64,000 nucleotides of DNA from an uncultured Clostridia bacterium (GTDB lineage: Bacteria > Bacillota > Clostridia > Oscillospirales > Ruminococcaceae): NCBI GenBank assembly GCA_937906945.1, contig CALCUE010000022.1, forward strand, positions 41,252-105,251, written 5' to 3'. A model generated the notes under the pieces. It was not told where the DNA came from. It did not search any database and saw only the letters and a list, made by a program, of their open reading frames with translations. Positions 41,323-50,411 of this stretch are shown here, one piece after another; positions within the stretch are counted from its first letter, which is position 1, and each line of letters opens with the position of its first letter. The translations under genes and the position numbers were made by a program.

Positions 41323-43215
41323 ATGCGTATGCCTGGTATGGGCGGTGGCCGCGGTCTTGGGCCGCGGGGCTTCCTCACCGACGAGGAAAAAGAAAATATG
41401 CCGAAAATCACCAAAGAGCTGATTTTTCGGATCCTCTCCTATCTGAAACCGTACTGGTTCCAGTTCCTGCTCGTTTTTGTCGCCATTCTGCTTTCCGCCA
41501 CCGTCGGTCTTCTGCCGTCGATCATCACCGGACGCATTGTCGATGAAGCTCTCATCGGCGAGGATATGGCGCTTCTCATTCAGCTTCTTCTGATGGCGTT
41601 TGTGACGCTGGCCGTCTCCCAGGTCATCGGCGTTCTCGAAAGCTATATCAACGCCTGGATCTCCCAGCGGATCATTTTCGATATGAAGAACCAGATGTAT
41701 CAGCATCTCCAGCATATGCCCCACTCGTTCTTCACCACCGAAAAGCAGGGCGACATCATCACCCGTATGAACACCGATATCAGCGGCGTTTCCTCTGTCA
41801 TTTCCGGCACTCTTTCCAGCATCGTCAGCAACGTGGCCACCGTCGCGACGACCCTGGTCGCCCTCTTCTCCATGAGCTGGCAGCTGGCTCTCGTGGGCAT
41901 CGTCGTCATCCCGCTTCTTATTCTTCCGACCCGGAACGTCGGCCAGACCCGTTGGAAGCTTCTGACCGAAAGCCAGGCCAAAAACGACGAGATGAACGAA
42001 CTGGTCAACGAGACGCTGAGCGTCTCCGGCTCCCTTCTTGTGAAGCTCTTTACCAAAGAGGAAAAAGAATACGAGCGCTTCGTCAAGGTCAACGAGGAAG
42101 TCACCCAGTACGCCTTGAAGGAACAGCGCAGCGGTAAATGGTTTAGGGTCATCATGGGTATGTTCACCCAGATCGGTCCGCTCCTGATCTATTTCGCCGG
42201 CGGTCTTTTCATCATCAAGCACCTCGACCCAACGCTTTCCGTCGGTGTCATCACCGCCACCGTCGCCCTCATCAACCGGCTCTATTCCCCGGTCATGTCC
42301 CTTCTCAATCTCCACGTCGATTTCACCCGTTCGCTGGCGCTTTTCACCCGAATTTTCGACTATTTCGATATGGAGAACACCATTGTTTCCAAACCGGACG
42401 GCAAAAAGCCCAACGTTGCCAACGAGAATATTGAGTTTGACCACGTCGCTTTCTCCTACGACCCCGAAAAACCCCTTCTCACCGATATCCACTTCACCGT
42501 TCCCGGCGGCCAGATGTACGCCATCGTCGGTCCCTCCGGTTCCGGTAAATCCACCGTCGTCAACCTCATCCCGAGGCTTTACGACGTCCTCGGCGGTGCG
42601 GTCCGTGTGGCCGGTGTCGATGTCCGGGATTTCGATCTGGAATATCTTCGGAGCACCATCGGCGTTGTGACGCAGGACACCTATCTCTTTAACGGCACCA
42701 TCAAGGACAACCTTCTTTACGCCAAAGAGGACGCGACGCAGGAGGAACTGGAAGCCGCCTGCAAAAGCGCCAATATCCATGAGTTCATCCTCAACCAGCC
42801 CGACGGCTACGATACCGTCGTCGGCAACCGCGGCTTAAAGCTCTCCGGCGGTGAAAAACAGCGGATTTCCATCGCCCGTGTCATTCTGAAAAATCCGCAG
42901 ATCTTGATTTTGGACGAGGCGACCTCCGCCCTTGACTCTATCTCCGAAAACGCCATTCAGGAGGCTCTCGAAACGCTGATGGAGGGACGCACCAGCATCG
43001 TCATCGCCCACCGTCTTTCCACCATCCTCAAAGCGGACCGCATCCTTGTTCTGAAAGGCGGCCAGATCGTCGAACAGGGCAGCCACGAGGATCTGCTCGA
43101 TCTGGACGGCGTCTATCGCGAGCTTTATGAGACCCAGTTCCGCCAGGTGCTGGACTATGAAGCCGACAAAAAAGACGACGATGACGACGACAAGGACGAC
43201 AAGAAAAAAGACTGA
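41323..43215 (+). CDS. ABC-type multidrug/lipid exporter (fused membrane and ATPase domains)
   Basis: A 630-residue half-transporter that should dimerise. The six-helix ABC membrane domain occupies about 35-325 and the nucleotide-binding domain about 365-600. The latter has Walker A GPSGSGKST, the signature LSGGEKQRISIARVIL, Walker B ILILDEATSALD and the His-loop VIAHRLSTI. The N-terminus carries a Gly/Met-rich tail, and the C-terminus ends in a Lys/Asp-rich run after residue 612. It is a single gene without a partner half-transporter. The substrate is unknown. Confidence 0.93.
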   Translation: MRMPGMGGGRGLGPRGFLTDEEKENMPKITKELIFRILSYLKPYWFQFLLVFVAILLSATVGLLPSIITGRIVDEALIGEDMALLIQLLLMAFVTLAVSQVIGVLESYINAWISQRIIFDMKNQMYQHLQHMPHSFFTTEKQGDIITRMNTDISGVSSVISGTLSSIVSNVATVATTLVALFSMSWQLALVGIVVIPLLILPTRNVGQTRWKLLTESQAKNDEMNELVNETLSVSGSLLVKLFTKEEKEYERFVKVNEEVTQYALKEQRSGKWFRVIMGMFTQIGPLLIYFAGGLFIIKHLDPTLSVGVITATVALINRLYSPVMSLLNLHVDFTRSLALFTRIFDYFDMENTIVSKPDGKKPNVANENIEFDHVAFSYDPEKPLLTDIHFTVPGGQMYAIVGPSGSGKSTVVNLIPRLYDVLGGAVRVAGVDVRDFDLEYLRSTIGVVTQDTYLFNGTIKDNLLYAKEDATQEELEAACKSANIHEFILNQPDGYDTVVGNRGLKLSGGEKQRISIARVILKNPQILILDEATSALDSISENAIQEALETLMEGRTSIVIAHRLSTILKADRILVLKGGQIVEQGSHEDLLDLDGVYRELYETQFRQVLDYEADKKDDDDDDKDDKKKD

Positions 43216-43224
43216 TTTTCCCCA

Positions 43225-43268
43225 TAAAAAAGCGGCAGAGAAAAATCTCTGCCGCTTTTATTTTTTTA
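43225..43268. terminator. Terminator between the ABC exporter and PAP2 genes
   Basis: Stem AAAAGCGGCAGAGA / TCTCTGCCGCTTTT, 4-nt loop, with A-run and T-run; it serves converging genes. Confidence 0.88.
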
Positions 43269-43279
43269 CTTTCTGAAAA

Positions 43280-43978
43280 TTACGGTTTGCCGTTAGAAAG
43301 GCTTTCGGGTCCGTCACTCTTTTCCTTTTTCGGAAGAAGGCAGATGCAGGCCTTATAGCACTCCACCAATGTCGAACTCAGAAGCAGAGCGCCGAGAATA
43401 TCGGTGAGCCAATGGGCGCCGCAGATCAGCCGTCCGGCGATGGTAAAGGTGGTAAAAACGTCGATTAAAAAACGAAGCGCCAGACCGAGCGTCTGATTTT
43501 TCAGCCGCTCTTTCATCTGCAGCACCGCCGTCGCGAAAATGGCGATGGAGATCAGGGTGTGGGACGACGGATAGGACGCTTTGATAACGCCGTCCACCAG
43601 AATGGGCCGGTAATTGATGATAACGACCTCAAAGACCAGGTAGGCCGCCACCACAGCGACATAAAAACTGCCGAGCACGAAAAGATCGGGGTCCACCTTA
43701 AAAATACTTTTGCGCTGGATCCCTTCATAGACCCCGAGGACCGCGAAAACCATCGCCAGAGCGATGGCCGGATAGGCGCAAAGGTCCGTAATGATGTACA
43801 GGAGCTCATGATAACCGCCGAACAATTTAAAAATCGCGATATTTAAGGTGGAAAAACCGATGGACGTTCCGGTCTCCCAGGTCCTCACGTCCACGTATTG
43901 GATCAAAATCGTAAAGACCACAAAGAGCAGAAAAAGGATCCCCGCTCTTAAAAATATTTTTTTAGCTTCTTGCTTCAT
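43280..43978 (-). CDS. PAP2-family membrane phosphatase
   Basis: A 232-residue membrane protein with about six helices. The PAP2 motifs C2 and C3 are YPSSHT (about residue 136) and CGAHWLTDILGALL (about 186). The first motif is reduced to INYRP. Family members dephosphorylate lipid phosphates such as undecaprenyl pyrophosphate or phosphatidic acid. It is monocistronic and faces the ABC exporter. The exact lipid substrate is unknown. Confidence 0.88.
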   Translation of the reverse strand: MKQEAKKIFLRAGILFLLFVVFTILIQYVDVRTWETGTSIGFSTLNIAIFKLFGGYHELLYIITDLCAYPAIALAMVFAVLGVYEGIQRKSIFKVDPDLFVLGSFYVAVVAAYLVFEVVIINYRPILVDGVIKASYPSSHTLISIAIFATAVLQMKERLKNQTLGLALRFLIDVFTTFTIAGRLICGAHWLTDILGALLLSSTLVECYKACICLLPKKEKSDGPESLSNGKP

Positions 43979-44117
43979 TCTTCCAAACCTGCCTTTCCGA
44001 AAAAGGAATGATCTATCTTTCGGTCTTCCGCCGCTTTTTTCCAGTTGTATGCTTTATTCTATCACAAACGATCCCCATAAACAACCTTTGCGAAAAAAAA
44101 ATGACCGTCTTTTTTTG

Positions 44118-44146
44118 TTGCCTCGTTTTTCTTTCTATGATATAAT
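44118..44146 (+). promoter_or_regulatory. Promoter of the acyltransferase/STAS-ligase pair
   Basis: TTGCCT, 17-nt spacer and TATAAT preceded by TGA (extended -10), 31 nt before the first gene. Confidence 0.65.
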
Positions 44147-44177
44147 TATTCTATTAAACACGAAAAGAGGTGCTCCG

Positions 44178-45401
44178 ATGAACACAGACCCCGGTGTTCT
44201 GGATCTTTACCCCATCGCCGTTCATGGGACCGTTTTGGAAAACGTGCCGCTTCTCACGGCGGAAATCGACGAACCCGTAAGCGGCGAACGGCTTTTGGCC
44301 GCCGTTTTGGATACCGTTTCGGATTTTCCCCTTTTCAAAAGAAAATTCGTCTTCCAAAAGGGCTATCAGCTGGTCGAAAACCCGAAACCCATTGAAATTT
44401 ATCACGTAAAAGAGGAAGAACGGAATCTCACCTTCGGAAAAACCACCAACGACTATCCGTGGCGGGTTTTCTATTGGGAAAACACCGTTTCCTTCGAATG
44501 GTGCCACGCCGTCACCGACGGCCGCGGCGGCGCCGCCTTCTTTTCGGAAATTTTAGACCGCTATTTCGGCGGAAAATTTCCCATGCCGGTCCTTTTAGCG
44601 CCGGGCATGGAAAGCTGTTACGATAAAAAAGAACCGGGGATCCCTCAGAAAAAGCAGGCCGCCGGTTTTGGCCGCTTCGGGATTCCCCTTGAAAAGGATC
44701 TGGAGCAAGCCGAACTGCACGTCATCCGTGCCGAAATGAAGGATCTGATGGCTCTTGTCAAACGAAGCGACGCCAGTCCCGCCACGGTCATTCCTCCGCT
44801 TTTCAGCCGCGCTCTTCGCACCGTCATGAAAAAAAAGAAACCGGTCCGCGCCAGCATCGTCATCGACATCCGCCAAATCACCCAGAATTTCACCATGCGC
44901 AACAACATCATCACGAAGCAGATCAGCTATATCGACCGCTTCGATTCCATGCCGATGGAGATTGTCTCCACCATTTACCGCTCCATTCTGGACCTTGCCG
45001 TCCAAAAGGAAAACGTCGTCAAAAAATGCACCGAAATGGTCAACATCATGCGCCCGCTCGTCTCCATCAAAAGCTATCCCCTTTCCCGCCTTGTTATCCG
45101 ACCGGCGGCCTGGATCGCCAAGCACAGCCAATGTGATTTCACGCTGACCTACCTCGGCAAGCTTCAATTCATGCCCAACGTCGCGCCCCATATCCGGGAC
45201 ATCCGTTCCCGCTCCTGGTGCGACGTCGGCTACGCTAACCTCTGCGCCTACGAACTCAACGGCACGCTTTTCCTCAACCTTGTGGAAAACTACCGGGACA
45301 AATCCGTCGTTCCCAATTTCATCAAACTCTTGAACGAACAGGGCGTTTCGGCCAAAGAGACCGAAAACCGCCGTATTCCGAGAGTCCGCATTGATTTTTG
45401 A
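44178..45401 (+). CDS. Condensation/alcohol-acetyltransferase-like protein
   Basis: A 407-residue protein of the CoA-dependent acyltransferase superfamily. The active-site motif HxxxDG is visible as WCHAVTDGRGGAAFFSEIL (about residue 114), and ITQNFTMRNNIITKQ near 235 fits the DFGWG-side region only loosely. It resembles alcohol O-acetyltransferase (AATase) or free-standing condensation proteins. GAGG lies 8 nt before the ATG at 44178. The STAS-ligase gene follows after 23 nt, so the ligase may provide its acyl donor. No carrier protein gene is nearby. The product is unknown. Confidence 0.75.
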   Translation: MNTDPGVLDLYPIAVHGTVLENVPLLTAEIDEPVSGERLLAAVLDTVSDFPLFKRKFVFQKGYQLVENPKPIEIYHVKEEERNLTFGKTTNDYPWRVFYWENTVSFEWCHAVTDGRGGAAFFSEILDRYFGGKFPMPVLLAPGMESCYDKKEPGIPQKKQAAGFGRFGIPLEKDLEQAELHVIRAEMKDLMALVKRSDASPATVIPPLFSRALRTVMKKKKPVRASIVIDIRQITQNFTMRNNIITKQISYIDRFDSMPMEIVSTIYRSILDLAVQKENVVKKCTEMVNIMRPLVSIKSYPLSRLVIRPAAWIAKHSQCDFTLTYLGKLQFMPNVAPHIRDIRSRSWCDVGYANLCAYELNGTLFLNLVENYRDKSVVPNFIKLLNEQGVSAKETENRRIPRVRIDF

Positions 45402-45424
45402 GACCCGTTTCATAAGGAGAAATT

Positions 45425-47290
45425 ATGGAAGTCAAAACCGAAAAAAACGAACAGCAAGTTACCCTCCACGTTTCCGGCACCATCGACACTGAAACCTCTG
45501 CCACGCTCAACGAGGCTCTAATGGCGCTGGATTACCAGAACCTTTCCCTGACACTGGATTTCAAGGACGTTCTTTATATCACCTCCGCCGGCCTTCGGGT
45601 CCTTCTGGTCGCCCGCAAAAAGCTGCCGGACGACGGCATGAAGATCACCAACGTCAACCGGGAGATCGCCGATATCTTCGAGATGACCGGCTTTTCCAGC
45701 TTTCTTAACTACGAGCTTTCCGAAACCTTTGACAAAAGCTGTTTTGACCTGAGCTTCAAAGCGCTTCTCAAAAAGAAGGCCGAGGAAAAACCCGACCACG
45801 TGGTTTTCGTCTATAATGGCCGCTCCTACACCTGGTCCGACGTCGATAAAGCCTCCCAGATCATCGCCTCCGACCTTGCCGCTCTCGGCGTACACAAAGG
45901 CAGCCACGTCGGTCTTTGCGGCGTCAACGCCATCAACTGGGTGTTCGCCTTTTTTGCCGTCCAAAAGCTCGGCGGCATCGCCGTTTTCGTCAACTACGGT
46001 CTCAAGCCCGCCGAGATCAAAACCCTTTCCCACATCGGCGATATCACCCACCTCTGTTGCGGTATCATTCCCGGCATGACCGATTTTGAGAGCTATTCGG
46101 CGGCGGTCAAGGGCGAGGGCAGCGAGATCACCGTCACCTACGACATCGGTGCCGTCGATTTCACCGCCCGTTTTGGTGAATATGAAGCCGTCAAGGATCG
46201 TTTTACCGAAATGTACCACGCCGACGACGCCTCCATCATCATTTTCACCTCCGGTTCCACCGGCCTTCCGAAAGCGGTCCTTTCGTCTTCCCGCAATATG
46301 CTGGCCTGCATCGCGCCACTCATCGGTGACCTTCAGATGAACGAAAACGACCGCAACTGCGCCTTTTTGCCGTTCTTCCATATCTTCGGCTTCGCCACCG
46401 CCATCAGCTGCGGCATCCTCACCGACCTTACTTCCTACATCCCGCTGAAACCGTCGCCGGCGGCTTTGATCGAGCTGATCGCCGAAAATCAGTGCACCCT
46501 TTTCCATTCGGTGCCGACCATGGCCCTTGCCATGACCCAGTGCCCCAACTTCACCCCGGAAAAAGTCTCAAGCCTTCGAAGCTCCATTTTAGGCGGCGCC
46601 GCCACCAGCGAGGCGCAGATGCTCGGCCTTCAGAAGCTCTTCCCCCATAACCATTTCGGCAACATTTACGGAATGTCCGAAAACGCCGCCGTCAGCATCA
46701 CCAAATACGAGGACACCGTGGAGCATATCACAAAGACCATTGGCCGTCCGGTCGATGGCGTCGAGGTGGAGATCCGAAACCCGGTCACCAAGGAAAAGGT
46801 CCCCGACGGCGTTGCCGGTGAAATCTTCATCCGTTCCGAAAACATGGTCGTCTGCTATTATAAGCTCGATATCCGCAAACAGCCCGTGGATGACGCCGGT
46901 TGGCTTTCCACCGGCGACCTCGGCGTTATTGACCCCGACGGCTATCTCCGTCTGGTGGGTCGTGTCAAGGAACTCATCATCCGCAACGGCGAAAACATCT
47001 CGCCCAACGAGGTGGCCGGCGCTATCGTCACCCTGCCCGAAGTGGCCGACGTCAAGGTGATCGGTCTTCCGAGCGAAAAATTCGGCGAGGAAGTCGCCGC
47101 CGCCCTGCTTTTGAAAGAAGGCGCCGTTTTCGACGAGGAAAAGGCCCGGGAAATCCTTTCCACGAAGCTGGCCAAATTCAAGATCCCGTCCCTGTTCGTC
47201 GTTCTGAACGAGTTTCCCCTTCTCGGAAGCGGAAAGGTCGATACCATAACGCTCAAAAAGATCCTTTTGGAAAAACGGGATAATCCCTGA
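45425..47290 (+). CDS. STAS domain-AMP-dependent acyl-CoA synthetase fusion
   Basis: A 621-residue protein with two domains. Residues 1 to about 100 form a STAS (anti-sigma antagonist-like) domain, with LDFKDVLYITSAGLRVLL and Ser54 at the usual phosphorylation position. Residues of about 108-618 form a complete ANL adenylating enzyme with TSGSTGLPK (about 276), YGMSENA (about 415), STGDLG (about 495), GRVKELIIRNGENISPNEV and the A10 lysine in GSGKVD (about 601). Such ligases activate carboxylic acids as acyl-AMP/acyl-CoA. The fusion is unusual: it suggests that activity or location is set by a Ser/Thr kinase-phosphatase switch. It pairs with the upstream acyltransferase. Confidence 0.9.
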   Translation: MEVKTEKNEQQVTLHVSGTIDTETSATLNEALMALDYQNLSLTLDFKDVLYITSAGLRVLLVARKKLPDDGMKITNVNREIADIFEMTGFSSFLNYELSETFDKSCFDLSFKALLKKKAEEKPDHVVFVYNGRSYTWSDVDKASQIIASDLAALGVHKGSHVGLCGVNAINWVFAFFAVQKLGGIAVFVNYGLKPAEIKTLSHIGDITHLCCGIIPGMTDFESYSAAVKGEGSEITVTYDIGAVDFTARFGEYEAVKDRFTEMYHADDASIIIFTSGSTGLPKAVLSSSRNMLACIAPLIGDLQMNENDRNCAFLPFFHIFGFATAISCGILTDLTSYIPLKPSPAALIELIAENQCTLFHSVPTMALAMTQCPNFTPEKVSSLRSSILGGAATSEAQMLGLQKLFPHNHFGNIYGMSENAAVSITKYEDTVEHITKTIGRPVDGVEVEIRNPVTKEKVPDGVAGEIFIRSENMVVCYYKLDIRKQPVDDAGWLSTGDLGVIDPDGYLRLVGRVKELIIRNGENISPNEVAGAIVTLPEVADVKVIGLPSEKFGEEVAAALLLKEGAVFDEEKAREILSTKLAKFKIPSLFVVLNEFPLLGSGKVDTITLKKILLEKRDNP

Positions 47291-47296
47291 TCGCGT

Positions 47297-47330
47297 AAAA
47301 AAAGAACGCCGGAACCGGCGTTCTTTTTTT
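47297..47330. terminator. Bidirectional terminator between the STAS-ligase and SNF2 genes
   Basis: Stem AAAAAAAGAACGCCGG / CCGGCGTTCTTTTTTT with an AA loop. Confidence 0.9.
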
Positions 47331-49485
47331 ATTTGTTTTCGTTTTTGTTCTTTTCCCGGATGCGCTCGATCTCCTCTTCCACCAAAGCGCCGAAGGTTTT
47401 TTCATCCAGTTCCAGGCTTTCTTCCGCCGCCGAGGAACGGTCGGCAAAGGCGTCAAAGACCTCCTGCTTGGCCTTGAGGCGTTCCATGATCTTTTCGTCC
47501 ACCGTGTTTTCGCACAAAAGCCGATAGACCAGCACGTTCCTTGTCTGTCCCATGCGGTACGCCCGGGAAATGGCCTGGTTTTCGATAGAGGGCTTAAACT
47601 GCGGCTCGCAGAGAATGACGACACTGGCCGACTGGATATTGAGCCCGGTGCCGCCGGACTGGATCTGCGCCAGAAGAACGGTCCCCGCCGGCGCTTTTTC
47701 AAATTCGTCTAAAATTTCCTGCCGCTTGGCCGGAGAAACGGCGCCGGTCACCGGCGTCAAGCACCGCTCGCCCAAAAGCGCCGAAATTTTTCGGATCGTA
47801 TCGAGGAAAAACGAAAAAACAAGAATTTTTCGTCCGTCCGACGTCGCCTCGTCGATCAGTTCCACCATCCGTTTCGCCTTGCAGGAGTCGCTAAGATCCG
47901 GAACCTGCCACGAGACCCGCCGGATCTCGGCGAAATTATTCTGTCCCAAAAGGACCGCCGCCTCGTAAAGCGCCCGCTCTTTCAGGGAAAGGGTACACCA
48001 TTCCTCGTTTTCCTCCAGTTCCGGAAGCTCGGTCAGAACGTCCTCCCTCCGGCGGCGGTAATAGACCGGCGCGACCTTTTCCCGAAACCGCGGCGCGAAA
48101 GCCATATATTCCATGCCCCGAACGCTTTGGGCCGCCTCGGGATTGAGAATTTCCAAAAGGGACACCATTTCGTCCACGTTGTTTTCCAGCGCCGTTCCGG
48201 TCATAAAAAGAAGCCGGTCCGCCGACTCGCCAAGGGTCTTGACCCGGGCGGTGCGCTGCGCTTCGGAATTTTTGATATAATGGGCCTCGTCCACCACGAG
48301 CATGGAAAGCCGAAAGCCCTCGGGAAGGGCAAAACAGCCCGTCGTCTCATAGGTCGTGACGGCGACGCCGCCTTTTTGAAGCCATGCCGCCAACGCCGTT
48401 TCCCGGTCCGGACCGTGAATTTCGCTGACGGAAAGGTCGCTCATTTTTTCAATTTCCCGGCACCAGTTGGTCAAGACACTGGCCGGGCAGACCACGGCGA
48501 AATGGGTCGAACCGGCATTGCGGAGCGCCACCATGGCGGCAATGGCCTGCACCGTCTTTCCCAATCCCATTTCGTCCCCCAAAAGGACGTTGCCCTGATG
48601 TAAAATATATTTGACGCCCCATTCCTGATAGTGACGCAATTCACACCGAAGACCCGCCAGCGGGAGATTTTCCTCCCGCACCTCTTTGGCCAGTTCCTCC
48701 GGAAGACCGTAAACGGCGTCATCCGTTCCCAGAACGCCGGGGTTCACTTCCTCCAGAATGTTGAAAAACGAAACGGAATGGTCCGAAAAATCGGCCCAAC
48801 CGTCGCCTGTTTCCCGCTCCGCTTCCCGCAAAACGGCCAGATTTTCCTCGGCGGTCTTCCGGTAATCCCCTTCCCAGAGCTTTTCCAGAAGCCGCAGGCT
48901 TTCCTCCGCCTTCTGCTTTTTCGCGCCGGAAGCGAAAAACCACCGCAGATTTCCCGAAGCGGGTTTCGCCGCCGAAAGAGCCGTCTCAACGGTCGTTCCG
49001 TACCCCTCAAACAGCTCCCGGCAGGCGGCAAAGGCCGTCCGGCTTTTCCGGTAGCGGGAAAGGGCTGTCACCAGTTCATTGGCCTCCGGCGTTTTTTCGT
49101 CCGCCGAAAGACGAAGCTTGACGTTTTGGCAGGTCGTCGCCACCAAAGTTTCCACCTCGTCCCGAATGGCTTCGGCGGACTCCCGGCTGATGCCTTTTAT
49201 TTCCGTCAGCGCCGGAACGTCGGCATCGACAAGATCCGCAAGGCTCTCATAGCCCTCGTCCCGGAGCAGCTTGACCCGAAATCCCTTTTTCCCCCGGTTC
49301 AGCTCCTCCACGGGAACGTCCTCCAGAAGGGTTTTCGCCTTTTTCAGCACCATCCGGTCGGAGGCGCTCTTGATCTTTTCTTTGAGCTTTGTTTCGGCGT
49401 AAACGGCGTCGGAAAGCTGTTTTTTCAGCGTCTTGTGCGCCTCGATCCGCTGTTTCGCCTCTTTGGGTGAAAACGCTCTCGCCAA
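47329..49485 (-). CDS. SNF2-family DNA-dependent ATPase (DEAH type)
   Basis: A protein of about 718 residues with SNF2/helicase domains: motif I GDEMGLGKT (about 303-311), motif II VVDEAHYIKN (about 396) and the C-terminal motifs QSGGTGLNIQSA and QAISRAYRMGQ. The N-terminal 250 residues are not helicase; VPALTEIKGISRESAEAIRD near 92 resembles a helix-hairpin-helix, and no SWIM zinc motif is visible. I take TTG at 49485 as start (AAAGGGGG, 7-nt spacing). An in-frame ATG at 49515 has no ribosome site and overlaps a TATAAT. A remodelling or repair role is likely. Confidence 0.88.
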   Translation of the reverse strand: MARAFSPKEAKQRIEAHKTLKKQLSDAVYAETKLKEKIKSASDRMVLKKAKTLLEDVPVEELNRGKKGFRVKLLRDEGYESLADLVDADVPALTEIKGISRESAEAIRDEVETLVATTCQNVKLRLSADEKTPEANELVTALSRYRKSRTAFAACRELFEGYGTTVETALSAAKPASGNLRWFFASGAKKQKAEESLRLLEKLWEGDYRKTAEENLAVLREAERETGDGWADFSDHSVSFFNILEEVNPGVLGTDDAVYGLPEELAKEVREENLPLAGLRCELRHYQEWGVKYILHQGNVLLGDEMGLGKTVQAIAAMVALRNAGSTHFAVVCPASVLTNWCREIEKMSDLSVSEIHGPDRETALAAWLQKGGVAVTTYETTGCFALPEGFRLSMLVVDEAHYIKNSEAQRTARVKTLGESADRLLFMTGTALENNVDEMVSLLEILNPEAAQSVRGMEYMAFAPRFREKVAPVYYRRRREDVLTELPELEENEEWCTLSLKERALYEAAVLLGQNNFAEIRRVSWQVPDLSDSCKAKRMVELIDEATSDGRKILVFSFFLDTIRKISALLGERCLTPVTGAVSPAKRQEILDEFEKAPAGTVLLAQIQSGGTGLNIQSASVVILCEPQFKPSIENQAISRAYRMGQTRNVLVYRLLCENTVDEKIMERLKAKQEVFDAFADRSSAAEESLELDEKTFGALVEEEIERIREKNKNENK

Positions 49486-49541
49486 GGAAATTCCCCCTTT
49501 CGGTTCTTTTCGCATTATAGCATATTTTCCCGCAAAACACA

Positions 49542-49569
49542 AAAAACGGAGCCTACGGCTCCGTTTTTT
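49542..49569 (-). terminator. Terminator overlapping the yczE-like stop codon
   Basis: Stem AAAAAACGGAGCC / GGCTCCGTTTTTT. On the minus strand the first arm encodes the last residues of the YczE-like protein, and the TAG stop reaches into the loop and second arm. Confidence 0.85.
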
Positions 49570-50245
49570 TCTGTCCCAGTAAAATTTTACCGGTCTCGAT
49601 CAGATTTTGATGGTGGATGGTCGTGGCGTCAAACCGCATGGTCATGAAGGCGAACTGCATCACCGGACCCACGCCAAAGGCGCAAAGAAGCGTCCCGATC
49701 CCCACCGGTCCTCCCAAAAGGCTTCCGATGAGGGTCACGACGGAAAGCATCAGCACGTTGACCGCGCCGATGGGCAGTTTTTTCATCCGCCGTTTGAGTC
49801 CGACCATGAGCGTATCCCGGGGACCGCAGCCCAGCGCCGCGATCATATAAAAATACATGGTGTAGCCGATGACGACAATGCCCACAAAAAGCATGGCCAC
49901 TTTTCCGAAAAGGGTCTTCGGCACCGGCACGATATTGAGCCAGTTGAAAAAGTCCACCGCTTTGCCGACGGTGACGGCGTCAATGAACATGGCGACGCCG
50001 ATGGGCTCCTTCATCAGAATATCGATCAGAAGAATGAGTATCGAAACGGTGATGGAGGCCGTTCCGTAAAGGATCCCGAAGGTATGGGAAAGACCGAGAT
50101 TGAAAACGTCCCAGGGACTGGCCCCGATGTCGGCGTGCATCGTGAGATAGACCCCGAACCCGTTGACAAAAAGACTGAGAAAAGCGAGCAGAATGTTGCG
50201 CCATATATCTTTTGGCGTGCGGTTTTCCCAAAGCGGCGCTTTCAT
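49553..50245 (-). CDS. YczE/YyaS-family membrane protein
   Basis: A 230-residue protein with five to six membrane helices. The family pattern begins NGFGVYLTMHADIGASPWDVFNLG in halves (NGFGVYLTMHAD, GASPWDVFNLGLS), and GCGPRDTLMVGLKRRM follows at about 138. YczE-type proteins are of unknown function; one member is reported near surfactin genes. It is transcribed towards the SNF2 gene and ends in a terminator that overlaps its stop codon. Confidence 0.85.
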   Translation of the reverse strand: MKAPLWENRTPKDIWRNILLAFLSLFVNGFGVYLTMHADIGASPWDVFNLGLSHTFGILYGTASITVSILILLIDILMKEPIGVAMFIDAVTVGKAVDFFNWLNIVPVPKTLFGKVAMLFVGIVVIGYTMYFYMIAALGCGPRDTLMVGLKRRMKKLPIGAVNVLMLSVVTLIGSLLGGPVGIGTLLCAFGVGPVMQFAFMTMRFDATTIHHQNLIETGKILLGQKKTEP

Positions 50246-50333
50246 CCGCCATCACCTCCTCCCGGGAATGGAACGACCTCCATTGTAGCACCTTTTTTCT
50301 CCGTCGGCAAGAGGATTTCCCATCTTCCTCCCG

Positions 50334-50362
50334 TTGACTTTGTTTTTTTTATTCGGTATAAT
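50334..50362 (+). promoter_or_regulatory. Sigma-A promoter of the deaminase/P-loop unit
   Basis: TTGACT, 17-nt T-rich spacer and a perfect TATAAT, 50 nt before the start codon. Confidence 0.72.
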
Positions 50363-50411
50363 ACGAAAGGACTTGACCCTATCAAACCGGGTCACGGAAA
50401 GGAGACCATCC

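Noticed and set aside
41083..42780. A 565-codon minus-strand frame opposite the ABC exporter and upstream ATPase
   Set aside because: Covers two unrelated genes and a terminator in antisense; no ribosome site; acid/His-rich antisense composition.
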